Below, in pieces: positions 43,811 to 54,573 of a stretch of 64,000 nt of DNA. The notes under the pieces are model-generated. The model was not told where the DNA came from, did not search any database, and saw only the letters and a list, made by a program, of their open reading frames with translations. The stretch is from the NCBI RefSeq assembly GCF_902652685.1, contig NZ_CACRUY010000012.1:1-64000 (forward strand), written 5' to 3'. A program made the position numbers and the translations under genes. Within the stretch, counting starts at the first letter, position 1. Each line of letters starts with the position of its first letter. This stretch comes from Mycobacterium sp. Marseille-P9652 (lineage in GTDB: Bacteria > Actinomycetota > Actinomycetes > Mycobacteriales > Mycobacteriaceae).

Positions 43811-45085
43811 ATGCAGAGAGCGAGAACCGTCCACCTTCTCCGCCAGATCGGCTCGTTGATCGTCACGGCCGTCACCGCAGCATCCACGCTCAACGCCTAC
43901 CGGCCCCTGGCGCGCAGCGGATACCTGTCGATCTTCTCGTGGATCTTCGGCATGGTGGTCACCGAGCTGCCCCTGCAGACCCTGGCCAGCCAGCTCGGCG
44001 GCCTCGCGTTGACGGCACGGCGCCTCGACCGGCCGGTCCGGGCCCTCGCGTGGCTGGTGGCCGCCGTCTCGGCGGCCGGCCTGCTCAACTTCAGCCGCGC
44101 CGGTCACAAGGCCAACATCCCGCTCAACGCCGCCCTCGACGAGGGCCTGGGACCCGACCGGCGCACCGATGCCGGGGACCTGTGGCGGCGGCCCGAGGGC
44201 GCCGGCACCGCGAAGACGCCGGGACTGCTGCGCATGCTGCGGATCTACAGCGACTACGCGCACGACGCCGACATCAGCTACGGCGAATTCGGCGGCGCCA
44301 ACAAGCTCGACATCTGGCGGCGCCCCGACCTCGACCCGAACGGCAAGGCGCCCGTCCTCTTCCAGATCCCCGGCGGCGCCTGGACGACGGGAAACAAACG
44401 CGGACAGGCGCATCCGCTGATGAGCCACCTCGCCGAGCTCGGCTGGATCTGCGTCGCGATCAACTACCGGCACAGCCCGCGCAACACCTGGCCCGACCAC
44501 ATCGTCGACGTCAAGCGCGCCCTGGCCTGGGTCAAGCAGCACATCGCCGACTACGGCGGCGACCCCGAATTCATCGCCATCACCGGCGGATCCGCCGGCG
44601 GCCACCTCTCGTCCCTGGCGGCGCTGACGCCCAACGACCCGCAGTTCCAGCCGGGATTCGAGGACGCCGACACCCGCGTCCAGGCGGCGGTGCCGTTCTA
44701 CGGCGTCTACGACTTCACGCGCTTCAACGACGCGATGCACCCGATGATGCCCGGCCTGCTGGTCAAATCCGTGATGAAGCAACGGCCCTCGACGAACCTG
44801 CTCGTCTACCAGAACGCGTCCCCGGTAAACCACATCTCCGCTGACGCTCCCCCGTTCTTCGTCCTGCACGGCACCAACGACTCGCTCGTTCCGGTCGAAC
44901 AGGCGCGCGCCTTCGTCGCCGACCTCAAGAGGACCAGCACGCAGCCCGTCGTGTACGCCGAATTGCCGTTCACCCAGCACGCTTTCGACATCTTCGGCTC
45001 GGCGCGCGCGGCGCACACCGCGATCGCGGTCGAGCAGTTCCTGGCCGAGGTGTACGCCCACCAACGCCAGCTCACCCCGAGGTAG
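43811..45085 (+). CDS. lipM: LipM-type esterase/lipase
   Basis: A 424-residue membrane-anchored alpha/beta hydrolase. Residues ~1-100 hold two to three membrane segments (IVTAVTAASTLNAYRPLA, WIFGMVVTELPLQTLAS), and the catalytic domain has the hormone-sensitive-lipase-like oxyanion PGGAWTTGNK, nucleophile ITGGSAGGHLSS, Asp in HGTNDSLVP and His in FTQHAFD. It matches LipM (Rv2284) closely from memory. It probably acts on lipids at the membrane. The next gene, an acyl-CoA ligase, begins 13 bases after the stop, so both likely form an operon. Confidence 0.88.
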   Translation: MQRARTVHLLRQIGSLIVTAVTAASTLNAYRPLARSGYLSIFSWIFGMVVTELPLQTLASQLGGLALTARRLDRPVRALAWLVAAVSAAGLLNFSRAGHKANIPLNAALDEGLGPDRRTDAGDLWRRPEGAGTAKTPGLLRMLRIYSDYAHDADISYGEFGGANKLDIWRRPDLDPNGKAPVLFQIPGGAWTTGNKRGQAHPLMSHLAELGWICVAINYRHSPRNTWPDHIVDVKRALAWVKQHIADYGGDPEFIAITGGSAGGHLSSLAALTPNDPQFQPGFEDADTRVQAAVPFYGVYDFTRFNDAMHPMMPGLLVKSVMKQRPSTNLLVYQNASPVNHISADAPPFFVLHGTNDSLVPVEQARAFVADLKRTSTQPVVYAELPFTQHAFDIFGSARAAHTAIAVEQFLAEVYAHQRQLTPR

Positions 45086-45098
45086 AAGGAGGGCCGAC

Positions 45099-46928
<1,830 letters not shown>

Positions 46929-46933
46929 ACGGC

Positions 46934-47413
46934 TCAGGTCTTGGGACGCACGCCCGCGGCCCGATACACGAACACCGGCTCGACCCGGTATCGCAGCGAC
47001 GTCGCGGGCAGCCTCTCGAGCACTTCGTCGGGAATCGTCTTCTTGTAGTTGAGCTTCAGCGACCCGCTGAAGGCCGGGTCTACGCCGTGCAGGTCAATCT
47101 CGATCTGCAGGCCCTTGTTCGTGATCGTTGCCCGCGCCGGTCCGCGCTTGCTGTCCCATGGACAGTCGATGGCGCGCAGCTTGTTGTCCCCGCGCGCGGG
47201 GAAGGTGGCGACCACCCGCGCCTGGCTGAAGCCGAAGCCACCGGTGTATCGGGAGATGCCCGAGGCCGAATACACGCCTGGCACATGGCCGCTGAAGCGG
47301 CGGCTCACCCCCACCTTGCCCGCCGTGAAGAGGACACCCTCGGCCTCCAGCTCCTGGCGCAGGTCGGCCGGAAGTTTGCCGATCTCGGAGAGGTTGCGCA
47401 GCAAACCGAACAC
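46934..47413 (-). CDS. Conserved hypothetical protein
   Basis: A 159-residue protein, mostly beta strands, with LFTAGKVGVSRRFSGHVPG, RYTGGFGFSQARVVATFPA and ATITNKGLQIEIDLHG. I recognise it as a small actinobacterial protein of unknown role. It is convergent with the acyl-CoA ligase, five bases from its stop. Confidence 0.68.
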   Translation of the reverse strand: MFGLLRNLSEIGKLPADLRQELEAEGVLFTAGKVGVSRRFSGHVPGVYSASGISRYTGGFGFSQARVVATFPARGDNKLRAIDCPWDSKRGPARATITNKGLQIEIDLHGVDPAFSGSLKLNYKKTIPDEVLERLPATSLRYRVEPVFVYRAAGVRPKT

Positions 47414-47456
47414 GTTCCGACGTTAGCTGAGGCATCGCCGGGACGCACCAGGTGCC

Positions 47457-47897
47457 CTACTGCACCGTCACGGTCGCGGTGTAGGTGCACGTCGGCTTGG
47501 GGTCCTTCCCGACGATGCTGGCGTACGTGGTGGTGATCGTCGTCGTCCCCGGTTTCAGCGCGGTGAACGTCCACTCCTCGGTGCCGGGGGCGCCCAGCGC
47601 GTCGGTGGTGGGCTTCACGTACTGATGGCTCTCCTGCTTGAGGATCGAGCGGTCGTCGATCTTGGTGTCGGGGTTCCACCGGTAGGGCGTCGTGTAGTTG
47701 GAGCCCAGCTTGACGGTGAGCGTGTTGCCCACGGCCAGCGTGATGCTCTGCGTGATCGCGCTCTGCCGCAGCACGTCGTCCATCGAGACCTGCAGGATCT
47801 TGGCCGACGGCGGGTTACGCGACGCGAAGTGGCAGCCCGCCACCATCGACGAGGCGAGCAGCACGACTGCCACCAGCAGCCTCATCTTCACGCGCAT
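47457..47897 (-). CDS. Chagasin-like (I42) protease inhibitor lipoprotein
   Basis: A 146-residue lipoprotein: basic start, hydrophobic stretch and lipobox (SSMVAGC, Cys at ~22). The mature part has the chagasin/I42 loops: YTTPYRW (NPTTGYxW-like), GAPGTEEWTFTALKPG and TTITTTYASIVG. I42 proteins block papain-like cysteine proteases. Starts at ATG 47897. Its target is unknown; host or competitor proteases are possible by inference. Confidence 0.78.
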   Translation of the reverse strand: MRVKMRLLVAVVLLASSMVAGCHFASRNPPSAKILQVSMDDVLRQSAITQSITLAVGNTLTVKLGSNYTTPYRWNPDTKIDDRSILKQESHQYVKPTTDALGAPGTEEWTFTALKPGTTTITTTYASIVGKDPKPTCTYTATVTVQ

Positions 47898-47977
47898 CCC
47901 CCTCCCGTGCCGTATTCGTCCGCTGACGAACCTAATATTTCGGGCCGCCGCGCGCATCGTCCGGTAGCTTCCTGAGC

Positions 47978-49081
47978 ATGTTTGGCATCATTCGGCCCTG
48001 CCGGCACCGCCTCGGCGGCGAGTTGGCGGCGGCCTGGACCGCCCAGCTGTGTGGGTTGTGCCTGGCGCTGCGCGACGACTACGGGCAGGTGGCGCGGATC
48101 GCCACCAACTACGACGGGCTGGTGGTGTCCCTGCTGGTCGAGGCGCAGTCGGCCGGCGAGCCCACCCGCCGCCGGGCGGGGCCATGCCCGCTGCGCGGCA
48201 TGCGGCGGGCCGACGTCGCCACGGGCGAGTGCGTGCGCCTCGCCGCGGTGGTGTCGCTGGCGCTCGCGGCGGCCAAGGTCCGCGACCACGTCGACGACCG
48301 CGACGGCATGGTCGGCGCCGCCGGCGTGCGGCCGACGGCGCGCCGCCTCGCCGAGCGCTGGGTACGCCAGGGCACCGACGCCGGCCACACCCTCGGATTC
48401 GACGCCGGCGTACTCGTCGCCGCGATGGACCGGCAGGCCGAGCTGGAGGCGACGGCCGGCCCGGGCAGCCCCCTGTTGGCGGTGACCGAGCCCACCGAGA
48501 CCGCCGTCGCGGCGGCGTTCGCGCACACGGCCGTGCTGGCGGGCCGGCCGGACAACCAGGAGTCGCTGCGCGAGGTTGGCCAGCTGTTCGGCCGGGTGGC
48601 CCACCTGCTCGACGCGGTCGAGGACTACCGCGACGACCTGGCCCGCGGGAAGTGGAACCCCGTGGCGGCCACGCAAACCCCGATGTCCACGGTCCGCGCT
48701 CTGTGCGACGACGCGGTCCTCGGCGTCGGGCTCGCGCTGCGCGACGTCGAGTTCACCGATGACCGCCTGGTGCAGCGCCTGCTGACCGGCGAGTTGCGCC
48801 GCGCCGTCTCCCGCACGTTCACCCGCGCCGGCTACCCCGGTGGCGCCCCGGGCGAATCGGGGGACCCCAACCAGCGGGGGACGCGCCGCGGCCAGCAGGA
48901 GCCCATCAACTTCGGCGGCCAACCGGAAGCCACTGGCGGTCCCGGCGAGACACCCGACCCCGGGCCGCGCGGTCGTCGTCGCGGTGGCGACTCAACCTGC
49001 GTCTGCTGCTGCGACGGCTGCGAGTGCTGCTGCTGCGAAGAGGCGTGCTGCGAGTGCGGGGACTGCTGCGACTGCTCGTAG
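47978..49081 (+). CDS. DUF5685 family protein with cysteine-rich C-terminal tail
   Basis: A 367-residue protein. The N-terminal ~280 residues match DUF5685 (MFGIIRPCRHRL, AQLCGLCLALRDDYGQVAR, NYDGLVVSLL) with conserved Cys (PC, LCGLC, GPCPL) resembling a metal-binding helical protein. A Gly/Arg/Pro-rich linker then leads to a tail (residues ~341-367) in which 15 or more of 27 residues are Cys, in CCC and CxC runs mixed with Glu and Asp. Tail suggests metal binding. Read in the same direction as the antiporter that follows. Confidence 0.8.
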   Translation: MFGIIRPCRHRLGGELAAAWTAQLCGLCLALRDDYGQVARIATNYDGLVVSLLVEAQSAGEPTRRRAGPCPLRGMRRADVATGECVRLAAVVSLALAAAKVRDHVDDRDGMVGAAGVRPTARRLAERWVRQGTDAGHTLGFDAGVLVAAMDRQAELEATAGPGSPLLAVTEPTETAVAAAFAHTAVLAGRPDNQESLREVGQLFGRVAHLLDAVEDYRDDLARGKWNPVAATQTPMSTVRALCDDAVLGVGLALRDVEFTDDRLVQRLLTGELRRAVSRTFTRAGYPGGAPGESGDPNQRGTRRGQQEPINFGGQPEATGGPGETPDPGPRGRRRGGDSTCVCCCDGCECCCCEEACCECGDCCDCS

Positions 49082-49150
49082 CGGCAGCGCGGGCCGTCGT
49101 CATCGAATCCCCAAGACGCGCAGCCTGAGCCGGTCCGGCAGGATGGGTTG

Positions 49151-50743
49151 GTGTTTGGCCTCGTCCTGATCGTCGCGCTCGTCTCCACCGTCATCGTCGG
49201 GACGGTCATCGGTCGGCGCTACCGCGTCGGCCCGCCCGTGCTGCTGATCGTGCTCGGCACGCTGCTGGGGCTCATCCCGAGTTTCGCCCACGTCCACATC
49301 AACGGCGAGATCGTGCTGCTGCTGTTCCTGCCGGCCATCCTTTATTGGGAAGGCCTCAACACCAGCTTCCGGGAGATCCGGGCCAACCTGCGCATCATCG
49401 TCTTCCTGAGCGTCGCCCTCGTCATCGTCACCGCCCTGGCGGTGTCGTGGACGGCGCGGGCGCTCGGCATGGAGTCGCACGCCGCGGCCGTCCTCGGCGC
49501 CGTCCTCTCCCCCACCGACGCCGCCGCCGTGGCCGGCCTCGCCAAAAAACTGCCGCGCCGACAGCTGACCGTGCTGAAGGCCGAGAGTCTCATCAACGAC
49601 GGCACCGCGCTGGTGTTGTGGGCCGTGAGCGTCCACGTCGCGATCGGCGGCGCGGCCATCACCCCGGCCGACCTGACGGTCCGCTTCGTCGCCTCGTATC
49701 TCGGCGGCATCCTCGCAGGGTTGCTCGTCGGTGGGCTGGCCACGTTGGTGCGCAAGCGCATCGATGCCCCGCAGGAGGAGGGGGCCCTGAGCCTGCTGAC
49801 GCCGTTCGCGGCTTTCCTCCTGGCGCAGACGTTCGACTGCAGCGGCGTGGTGGCGGTGATGGTGTCGGCCCTTGTGCTCGCCTACGCCGGACCGGTGGTG
49901 ATCCGGGCCCGCTCACGACTGAAGGCCTACGGGTTCTGGGACATCGCCACCTTCCTGCTCAACGGTTCGCTCTGGGTGTTCGTCGGGGTGCAGATCCCGG
50001 CCGCGCTGCGCGGCGTGTCCGGCGTCGACGGCGGGCTGCGCCACGCCACCTTCATCGCGCTGGCCGTCACGGGGGTCGTGATCCTCTCGCGAATCTTCTG
50101 GGGAGAGATCACCACCGTGCTGCTCCGCCTCATCGACCGCCGCGAGGTGCAGCGCCAGCGCCGCGTCGACTGGCGTCAGCGTTTCGTCACCGTCTGGGCC
50201 GGGTTCCGCGGCGCCGTCTCGCTGGCCGCGGCGCTGGCCGTGCCGATGACGACGCTCAGCGGCGCGCCGTTTCCCGACCGCAGCCTGCTGATCTTCATCG
50301 TCGTCTTCGTCATCCTGGTGACCGTGCTCGTGCAGGGCAGCACCCTGCCGTCCGTGGTCCGCTGGGCGCGGATACCCGACGACACCGCCCACGCCGAGGA
50401 GCTGCAGCTCGCCCGCACCCGCGGCGTGCAAGCCGCCCTGAACTCCCTGCCCACCGTCGCCGACGAGGTCGGCATCAGCGACGAAATGCGCCAGCGCCTG
50501 CACAAGGAGTTCAAGGAGCGCGCCGCGCTCACGCTGGCCACCGAGAACGGGTCGTCGGACAACCACCTGGTGAAGAAGAAGGAAAAACTTCGCCAGGTGC
50601 GCCTGGGCATGCTCGAGCACAAGCGCCGCGAGATCACCGCCCTGCGCAACCAGAACCTCATCGACGACATCGTGCTGCGCGAGTTGCAGGAAGAGATGGA
50701 CCTCGAGGAGGTTCAGCTCCTCAACGCGTCGGATAACGACTAG
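49151..50743 (+). CDS. yjcE: Na+/H+ antiporter (CPA1, YjcE-like)
   Basis: A 530-residue monovalent cation:proton antiporter with about 12 membrane helices. The ion-binding helix SPTDAAAVAGLAKKLPRR carries the conserved Asp, and an ALxxGTALVLWAV-type segment (LINDGTALVLWAV) follows. The C-terminal ~110 residues are soluble and charged with a coiled-coil-like end. From memory it matches Rv2287 (YjcE). GTG at 49151 is preferred to the TTG one codon earlier. The next gene begins three bases after the stop. Confidence 0.88.
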   Translation: MFGLVLIVALVSTVIVGTVIGRRYRVGPPVLLIVLGTLLGLIPSFAHVHINGEIVLLLFLPAILYWEGLNTSFREIRANLRIIVFLSVALVIVTALAVSWTARALGMESHAAAVLGAVLSPTDAAAVAGLAKKLPRRQLTVLKAESLINDGTALVLWAVSVHVAIGGAAITPADLTVRFVASYLGGILAGLLVGGLATLVRKRIDAPQEEGALSLLTPFAAFLLAQTFDCSGVVAVMVSALVLAYAGPVVIRARSRLKAYGFWDIATFLLNGSLWVFVGVQIPAALRGVSGVDGGLRHATFIALAVTGVVILSRIFWGEITTVLLRLIDRREVQRQRRVDWRQRFVTVWAGFRGAVSLAAALAVPMTTLSGAPFPDRSLLIFIVVFVILVTVLVQGSTLPSVVRWARIPDDTAHAEELQLARTRGVQAALNSLPTVADEVGISDEMRQRLHKEFKERAALTLATENGSSDNHLVKKKEKLRQVRLGMLEHKRREITALRNQNLIDDIVLRELQEEMDLEEVQLLNASDND

Positions 50744-50746
50744 GAC

Positions 50747-51925
50747 ATGCTCCAGACGGTCGCCATCCGCGGATACCGCTCGCTGCGCGAGGTGATCCTG
50801 CCGCTGGGCCGCCTGTCGATCGTCACGGGCGCCAACGGCGCCGGGAAATCGTCGCTCTACCGCGCGCTGCGGTTGCTGGCCGACTGCGGGCGCGGCGAGG
50901 TGATCGGCTCGCTGGCGCGCGAGGGCGGGCTGCAGTCGGTGCTGTGGGCCGGCCCCGAGCAGACGAGCGGCGCGCGGAGGACCGGAAAGTCGCAGGGCAC
51001 CGTCCGGACTCGGCCCATCTCCCTCGAAATGGGTTTCGCCGCAGACGATTTCGGCTACCTCGTCGACCTCGGCATGCCGCAGTCGGCCGGGCCCGCCTCG
51101 GCGTTCGCGCGCGACCCGGAGATCAAGCGCGAGGCGGTGTTCGCCGGCCCAGTGCTGCGGGCGGCGACGACGCTGGTGCGCCGCACCCGCGACTACGCCG
51201 AGGTGAGCGCCGACGTCGGGCGCGGCTTCGACGCGCTGTGCAAGAGCCTGCCGTCGTATCGCAGCGTGCTCGCCGAATACGCCAATCCCCAGGCGCTGCC
51301 CGAACTGGCCGCGGTGCGCGAGCGGTTGCGCGGCTGGCGGTTCTACGACGGGTTCCGGGTCGACGCCCTGGCGCCCGCGCGCCACCCGCAGGTCGGCACG
51401 CGCACCCCGGTGCTCGCCGACGACGGCAGCGACCTCGCCGCCGCCATCCAGACGATCGCCGAATCCGGCTTCGACGACCTGCACCGCATCGTCGCCGACG
51501 CCTTCGACGGCGCGAGCGTCTCGGTCGCCGTGAACGACGGGATCTTCGACCTACAACTGCAGCAGCCCGGCATGCTGCGCCGGCTGCGGTCGGCCGAATT
51601 GTCCGACGGCACATTGCGATTCCTGTTGTGGGCGGCCGCGCTGCTGAGCCCGCAGCCGCCCTCGCTGATGGTGCTCAACGAGCCCGAGACCTCGCTGCAT
51701 CCCGAACTCGTCCGCCCGCTTGGCGCCCTCATCCGCGCCGCCGCCGAACAGACCCAGGTCGTGGTGGTGACGCACTCCCGCACCCTGCTCACCGAGGCGA
51801 CAGCCGGCCCGGCCGGCGAAGCCGTCGAGATCGAGTTGTACAAGGAATGGGGCGAGACCCGCGTCGCAGGCCAGGATCTCCTGACCACGCCGCGCTGGGA
51901 CTGGGGCAGCCGGTCGAGCGGATAA
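50747..51925 (+). CDS. AAA ATPase (SMC/RecF-like, AAA_21)
   Basis: A 392-residue protein: Walker A GANGAGKSSLYRAL (residues ~28-42), ABC-like signature region LRSAELSDGTLRFL and Walker B LMVLNEPETSLHPEL, with the H-loop in VVVTHSRTLL. This is the OLD/RecF-like single-chain ATPase pattern found alone or with nucleases. No nuclease partner adjoins. It begins three bases after yjcE, suggesting cotranscription. Confidence 0.85.
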   Translation: MLQTVAIRGYRSLREVILPLGRLSIVTGANGAGKSSLYRALRLLADCGRGEVIGSLAREGGLQSVLWAGPEQTSGARRTGKSQGTVRTRPISLEMGFAADDFGYLVDLGMPQSAGPASAFARDPEIKREAVFAGPVLRAATTLVRRTRDYAEVSADVGRGFDALCKSLPSYRSVLAEYANPQALPELAAVRERLRGWRFYDGFRVDALAPARHPQVGTRTPVLADDGSDLAAAIQTIAESGFDDLHRIVADAFDGASVSVAVNDGIFDLQLQQPGMLRRLRSAELSDGTLRFLLWAAALLSPQPPSLMVLNEPETSLHPELVRPLGALIRAAAEQTQVVVVTHSRTLLTEATAGPAGEAVEIELYKEWGETRVAGQDLLTTPRWDWGSRSSG

Positions 51926-52045
51926 CGGCCCCAGCGACCAGACTTGGCGCACGGCCTCTGTGCCCAAAGAGATTTCATGGAGTGTTCAGGCACGAGTCGG
52001 TTCCCCATGGTGAACTGCACACGCGAGCCGCGTGTCCTCACACGT

Positions 52046-53179
52046 ATGCGTGTTGTGCAGGTCGCCAACTTCTACGGCCCGCGGTCGGGCGGCCTTCGCA
52101 CGGCGGTGGACCGGCTGGGCGCGGAGTACTGCGCCAACGGGCACGAGGTGTTCCTGGTGGTGCCGGGCCAGCGCGCCGAGCGCACCGAGCTACCCACCGG
52201 TGTGGTGCGAATCACGTTGCCCGCGCCGCTGATTCCCCTCACCGGCGGCTATCGGGCGGTGATGCCGCGACCCGTCAAGGAACTGCTCCAGGCGCTCGAA
52301 CCCGACGCCCTCGAGGTGTCCGACCGGCTCACCCTGAGGTCACTGGGGCGGTGGGGTCGCGAATTCGGCGCCACCACCGTGATGATCTCCCACGAGCGCC
52401 TCGACCGCCTTGTGGGACAGGTTCTTCCGCGTCGGCCCGCCCAGAGATTCGCCGATTTCGCCAACGCGCGCACCGCCGCCGACTACGACACGGTGGTGTG
52501 CACCACCGCCTTCGCCCGCGAGGAATTCGACCGGATCGGCGCTACCAACACCGTCACCGTCCCGCTGGGCGTGGACCTGCAGACCTTTCACCCGCGGCGG
52601 CACTCGCATCTGGTGCGGCAGCGGTGGGCGGCACCCGGCCAGATGCTGCTGGTCCACTGCGGCCGCCTGTCGGTCGAAAAGCGGGTCGATCGCAGCATCG
52701 ACGCGCTCGGCAGGCTCTGCCACGCGGGTTTCGACGCTCGCCTCGTCGTCGTGGGTGAGGGCCCGCTGCGCGCAAGGCTGGAACGTCAGGCCGCGCGCCT
52801 GCCGATCGACTTCACCGGGTTCATCAACGACCGCCACACCGTGGCGGGCCTGCTCGCGTCGGCCGACGTCACGCTGGCCCCCGGCCCGCACGAGACCTTC
52901 GGCCTGGCCGCGCTCGAGTCGCTGGCGTGCGGAACGCCGGCCGTGGTGTCGCGCACGTCGGCGCTGACGGAGATCATCACCCCGGACAGCGGCGCGTTGG
53001 CCGACAACGACCCGGCGGACATCGCGCACGCGGTCGGCACCATCGTCAGCCGACCCGAGAACCACCGTCGCACGTCCGCCAGGCGTCGCGCGGAGCACTT
53101 CACCTGGCATCGCGCCGCCGCCGGCATGCTGGCCTCGCTGGCCGCGCCGGCGGTCGACGAATCGGAAGATTCCGCCTAG
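52046..53179 (+). CDS. Glycosyltransferase family 4
   Basis: A 377-residue GT-B glycosyltransferase: RVVQVANFYGPRSGGLRTAV as nucleotide-sugar acceptor loop, and HCGRLSVEKRVDRSIDA plus PGPHETFGLAALESLACGTPAV as the C-terminal donor site (E-x7-E). It resembles GDP-mannose-dependent mannosyltransferases of mycobacterial lipids, but the donor cannot be fixed. ATG at 52046 opens the first Rossmann strand; two earlier ATGs lengthen the protein without similarity. Confidence 0.82.
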   Translation: MRVVQVANFYGPRSGGLRTAVDRLGAEYCANGHEVFLVVPGQRAERTELPTGVVRITLPAPLIPLTGGYRAVMPRPVKELLQALEPDALEVSDRLTLRSLGRWGREFGATTVMISHERLDRLVGQVLPRRPAQRFADFANARTAADYDTVVCTTAFAREEFDRIGATNTVTVPLGVDLQTFHPRRHSHLVRQRWAAPGQMLLVHCGRLSVEKRVDRSIDALGRLCHAGFDARLVVVGEGPLRARLERQAARLPIDFTGFINDRHTVAGLLASADVTLAPGPHETFGLAALESLACGTPAVVSRTSALTEIITPDSGALADNDPADIAHAVGTIVSRPENHRRTSARRRAEHFTWHRAAAGMLASLAAPAVDESEDSA

Positions 53180-53505
53180 CTGCTGGGCTTGGTGGGGCTG
53201 TGCTTGCCCGGGCAGTATTCGGCCGTCGCGGCGCCGATGAACGTCTCGGCCTGGGCCTGGGAGAGCTTGTGGGACCCCGTCAGCTGGTCGATCTCGTCCT
53301 TCTGGCTGTAACCGGCGTCCAGGTCCTGGCACATCACGCGCGCCATGTTCACGGTCTGAGCCTGGGAGCCCAGGTTGATCCCGTGTGACTGCAGGTGCTG
53401 GTAAAAGTCCGCGTCGTCAGTCGGGTCGGCGCTCGCCAGGCCCGCAGGCACCAGCACGGCGGCCAGCAGCGCGCCGGACGCGCAGGCGGCGATCTTCTTC
53501 ATCAT
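53176..53505 (-). CDS. Secreted DUF732 protein
   Basis: A 109-residue exported protein: signal peptide (AACASGALLAAVLVPAGLASA), then the DUF732 pattern DADFYQHLQSHGINLG, ARVMCQDLDAGYS and AATAEYCPG with the conserved Cys pair. It is a common mycobacterial small secreted family without known function. ATG at 53505 follows GGTGATGAGC; an adjacent ATG is three bases on. It is convergent with the glycosyltransferase. Confidence 0.82.
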   Translation of the reverse strand: MMKKIAACASGALLAAVLVPAGLASADPTDDADFYQHLQSHGINLGSQAQTVNMARVMCQDLDAGYSQKDEIDQLTGSHKLSQAQAETFIGAATAEYCPGKHSPTKPSS

Positions 53506-53719
53506 TCGCTCATCACCCTTGTCGCTAATACTGATTGTGGCTTCATCAAGCTCGGAACAACACGAGCCTCGGAAGTAACACCCGATGCTATTAATAGTTT
53601 CGTGCAATCGGGCCGGCGGTCAATAGCGAACGGATGACCTCAAAGCGAAAAGCCAGATTAGAACCCGTCGTTCACTTTTTGTTCGGATAGAGTTCAAACG
53701 GTCAACCCGGGAGGCCAGC

Positions 53720-54556
53720 GTGGGAGCTCGCGACGAGGTGCTCATTTCGGCGGCCGAGCTCGCGGCGCTGATCGACTCCGGCGATCCGGTGACCCTCCTC
53801 GACGTGCGGTGGCGACTCGACGAGCCGGACGGACGCGCGGCCTACCTGCAGGGCCACCTGCCCGGGGCGGTGTACGCGTCGCTCGACGACGACCTGAGTG
53901 ACCACTCGGTCGCCGGCCGCGGTCGCCATCCGCTGCCGTCGGGCCGCCACCTGCAGGCGGCCGCGCGACGGTGGGGAATCGACCAGGGCTCCCCGGTGGT
54001 GGTGTATGACGACTGGAACCGGGCCGGTTCCGCGCGGGCGTGGTGGGTGCTCACCTCGGCCGGCCTCGAGCGGGTCCGGATCCTGGACGGTGGGTTGGCC
54101 GCGTGGCGGTCGGCCGGGGGCGCGCTCGAGACGGGCCCGATCGAGCCCACGCCCGGCAATGTGACTGTGCGGCACGACGATCTGTACTCCGGGGGCCGAC
54201 CGACGTTGACCGCGGAGCAAACGGGCGCCGTGACGCTGCTCGACGCGCGCGCGCCGGAACGCTTCCGCGGCGACGTCGAACCGATCGACCCGGTCGGTGG
54301 CCACATCCCCGGCGCAAGCAACCTGCCCAGCGCCGAAGTCCTCAGGGAAGACGGAACTTTCGTCGACGACGTGGGCCGCCTGCTGCCCGCGGACGGCGCC
54401 GACGGCGAGGTGGGGGTCTATTGCGGGTCCGGCGTCACCGCCGCCGTGGTGATCGCGGCGCTCGCCGCCGCCGGCCGGGATGCGGCGCTCTACCCGGGTT
54501 CGTGGTCGGAATGGTGCTCGGAGCCGGCCCGGCCGGTCGCCCGCGGCGCCGAATAG
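53720..54556 (+). CDS. sseB: Thiosulfate sulfurtransferase (rhodanese, SseB-type)
   Basis: A 278-residue protein with two rhodanese domains: an inactive N-terminal one (LLDVRWRLDEPDGRAAYLQG) and a catalytic one with VYCGSGVTAAV (Cys in the active loop). It transfers sulphane sulphur to cyanide or thiols. It matches SseB (Rv2291) from memory. Start is GTG. Confidence 0.87.
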   Translation: MGARDEVLISAAELAALIDSGDPVTLLDVRWRLDEPDGRAAYLQGHLPGAVYASLDDDLSDHSVAGRGRHPLPSGRHLQAAARRWGIDQGSPVVVYDDWNRAGSARAWWVLTSAGLERVRILDGGLAAWRSAGGALETGPIEPTPGNVTVRHDDLYSGGRPTLTAEQTGAVTLLDARAPERFRGDVEPIDPVGGHIPGASNLPSAEVLREDGTFVDDVGRLLPADGADGEVGVYCGSGVTAAVVIAALAAAGRDAALYPGSWSEWCSEPARPVARGAE

Positions 54557-54573
54557 GCGCGAAGGAGCCGGGC

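Noticed and set aside
49913-51484. 523-residue antisense frame over yjcE and the AAA ATPase
   Set aside because: Same shadow effect; low-complexity His/Gln/Arg composition.
52300-53332. Antisense frame of 330 residues over the glycosyltransferase
   Set aside because: High-GC shadow; the + strand shows a full GT-B pattern.
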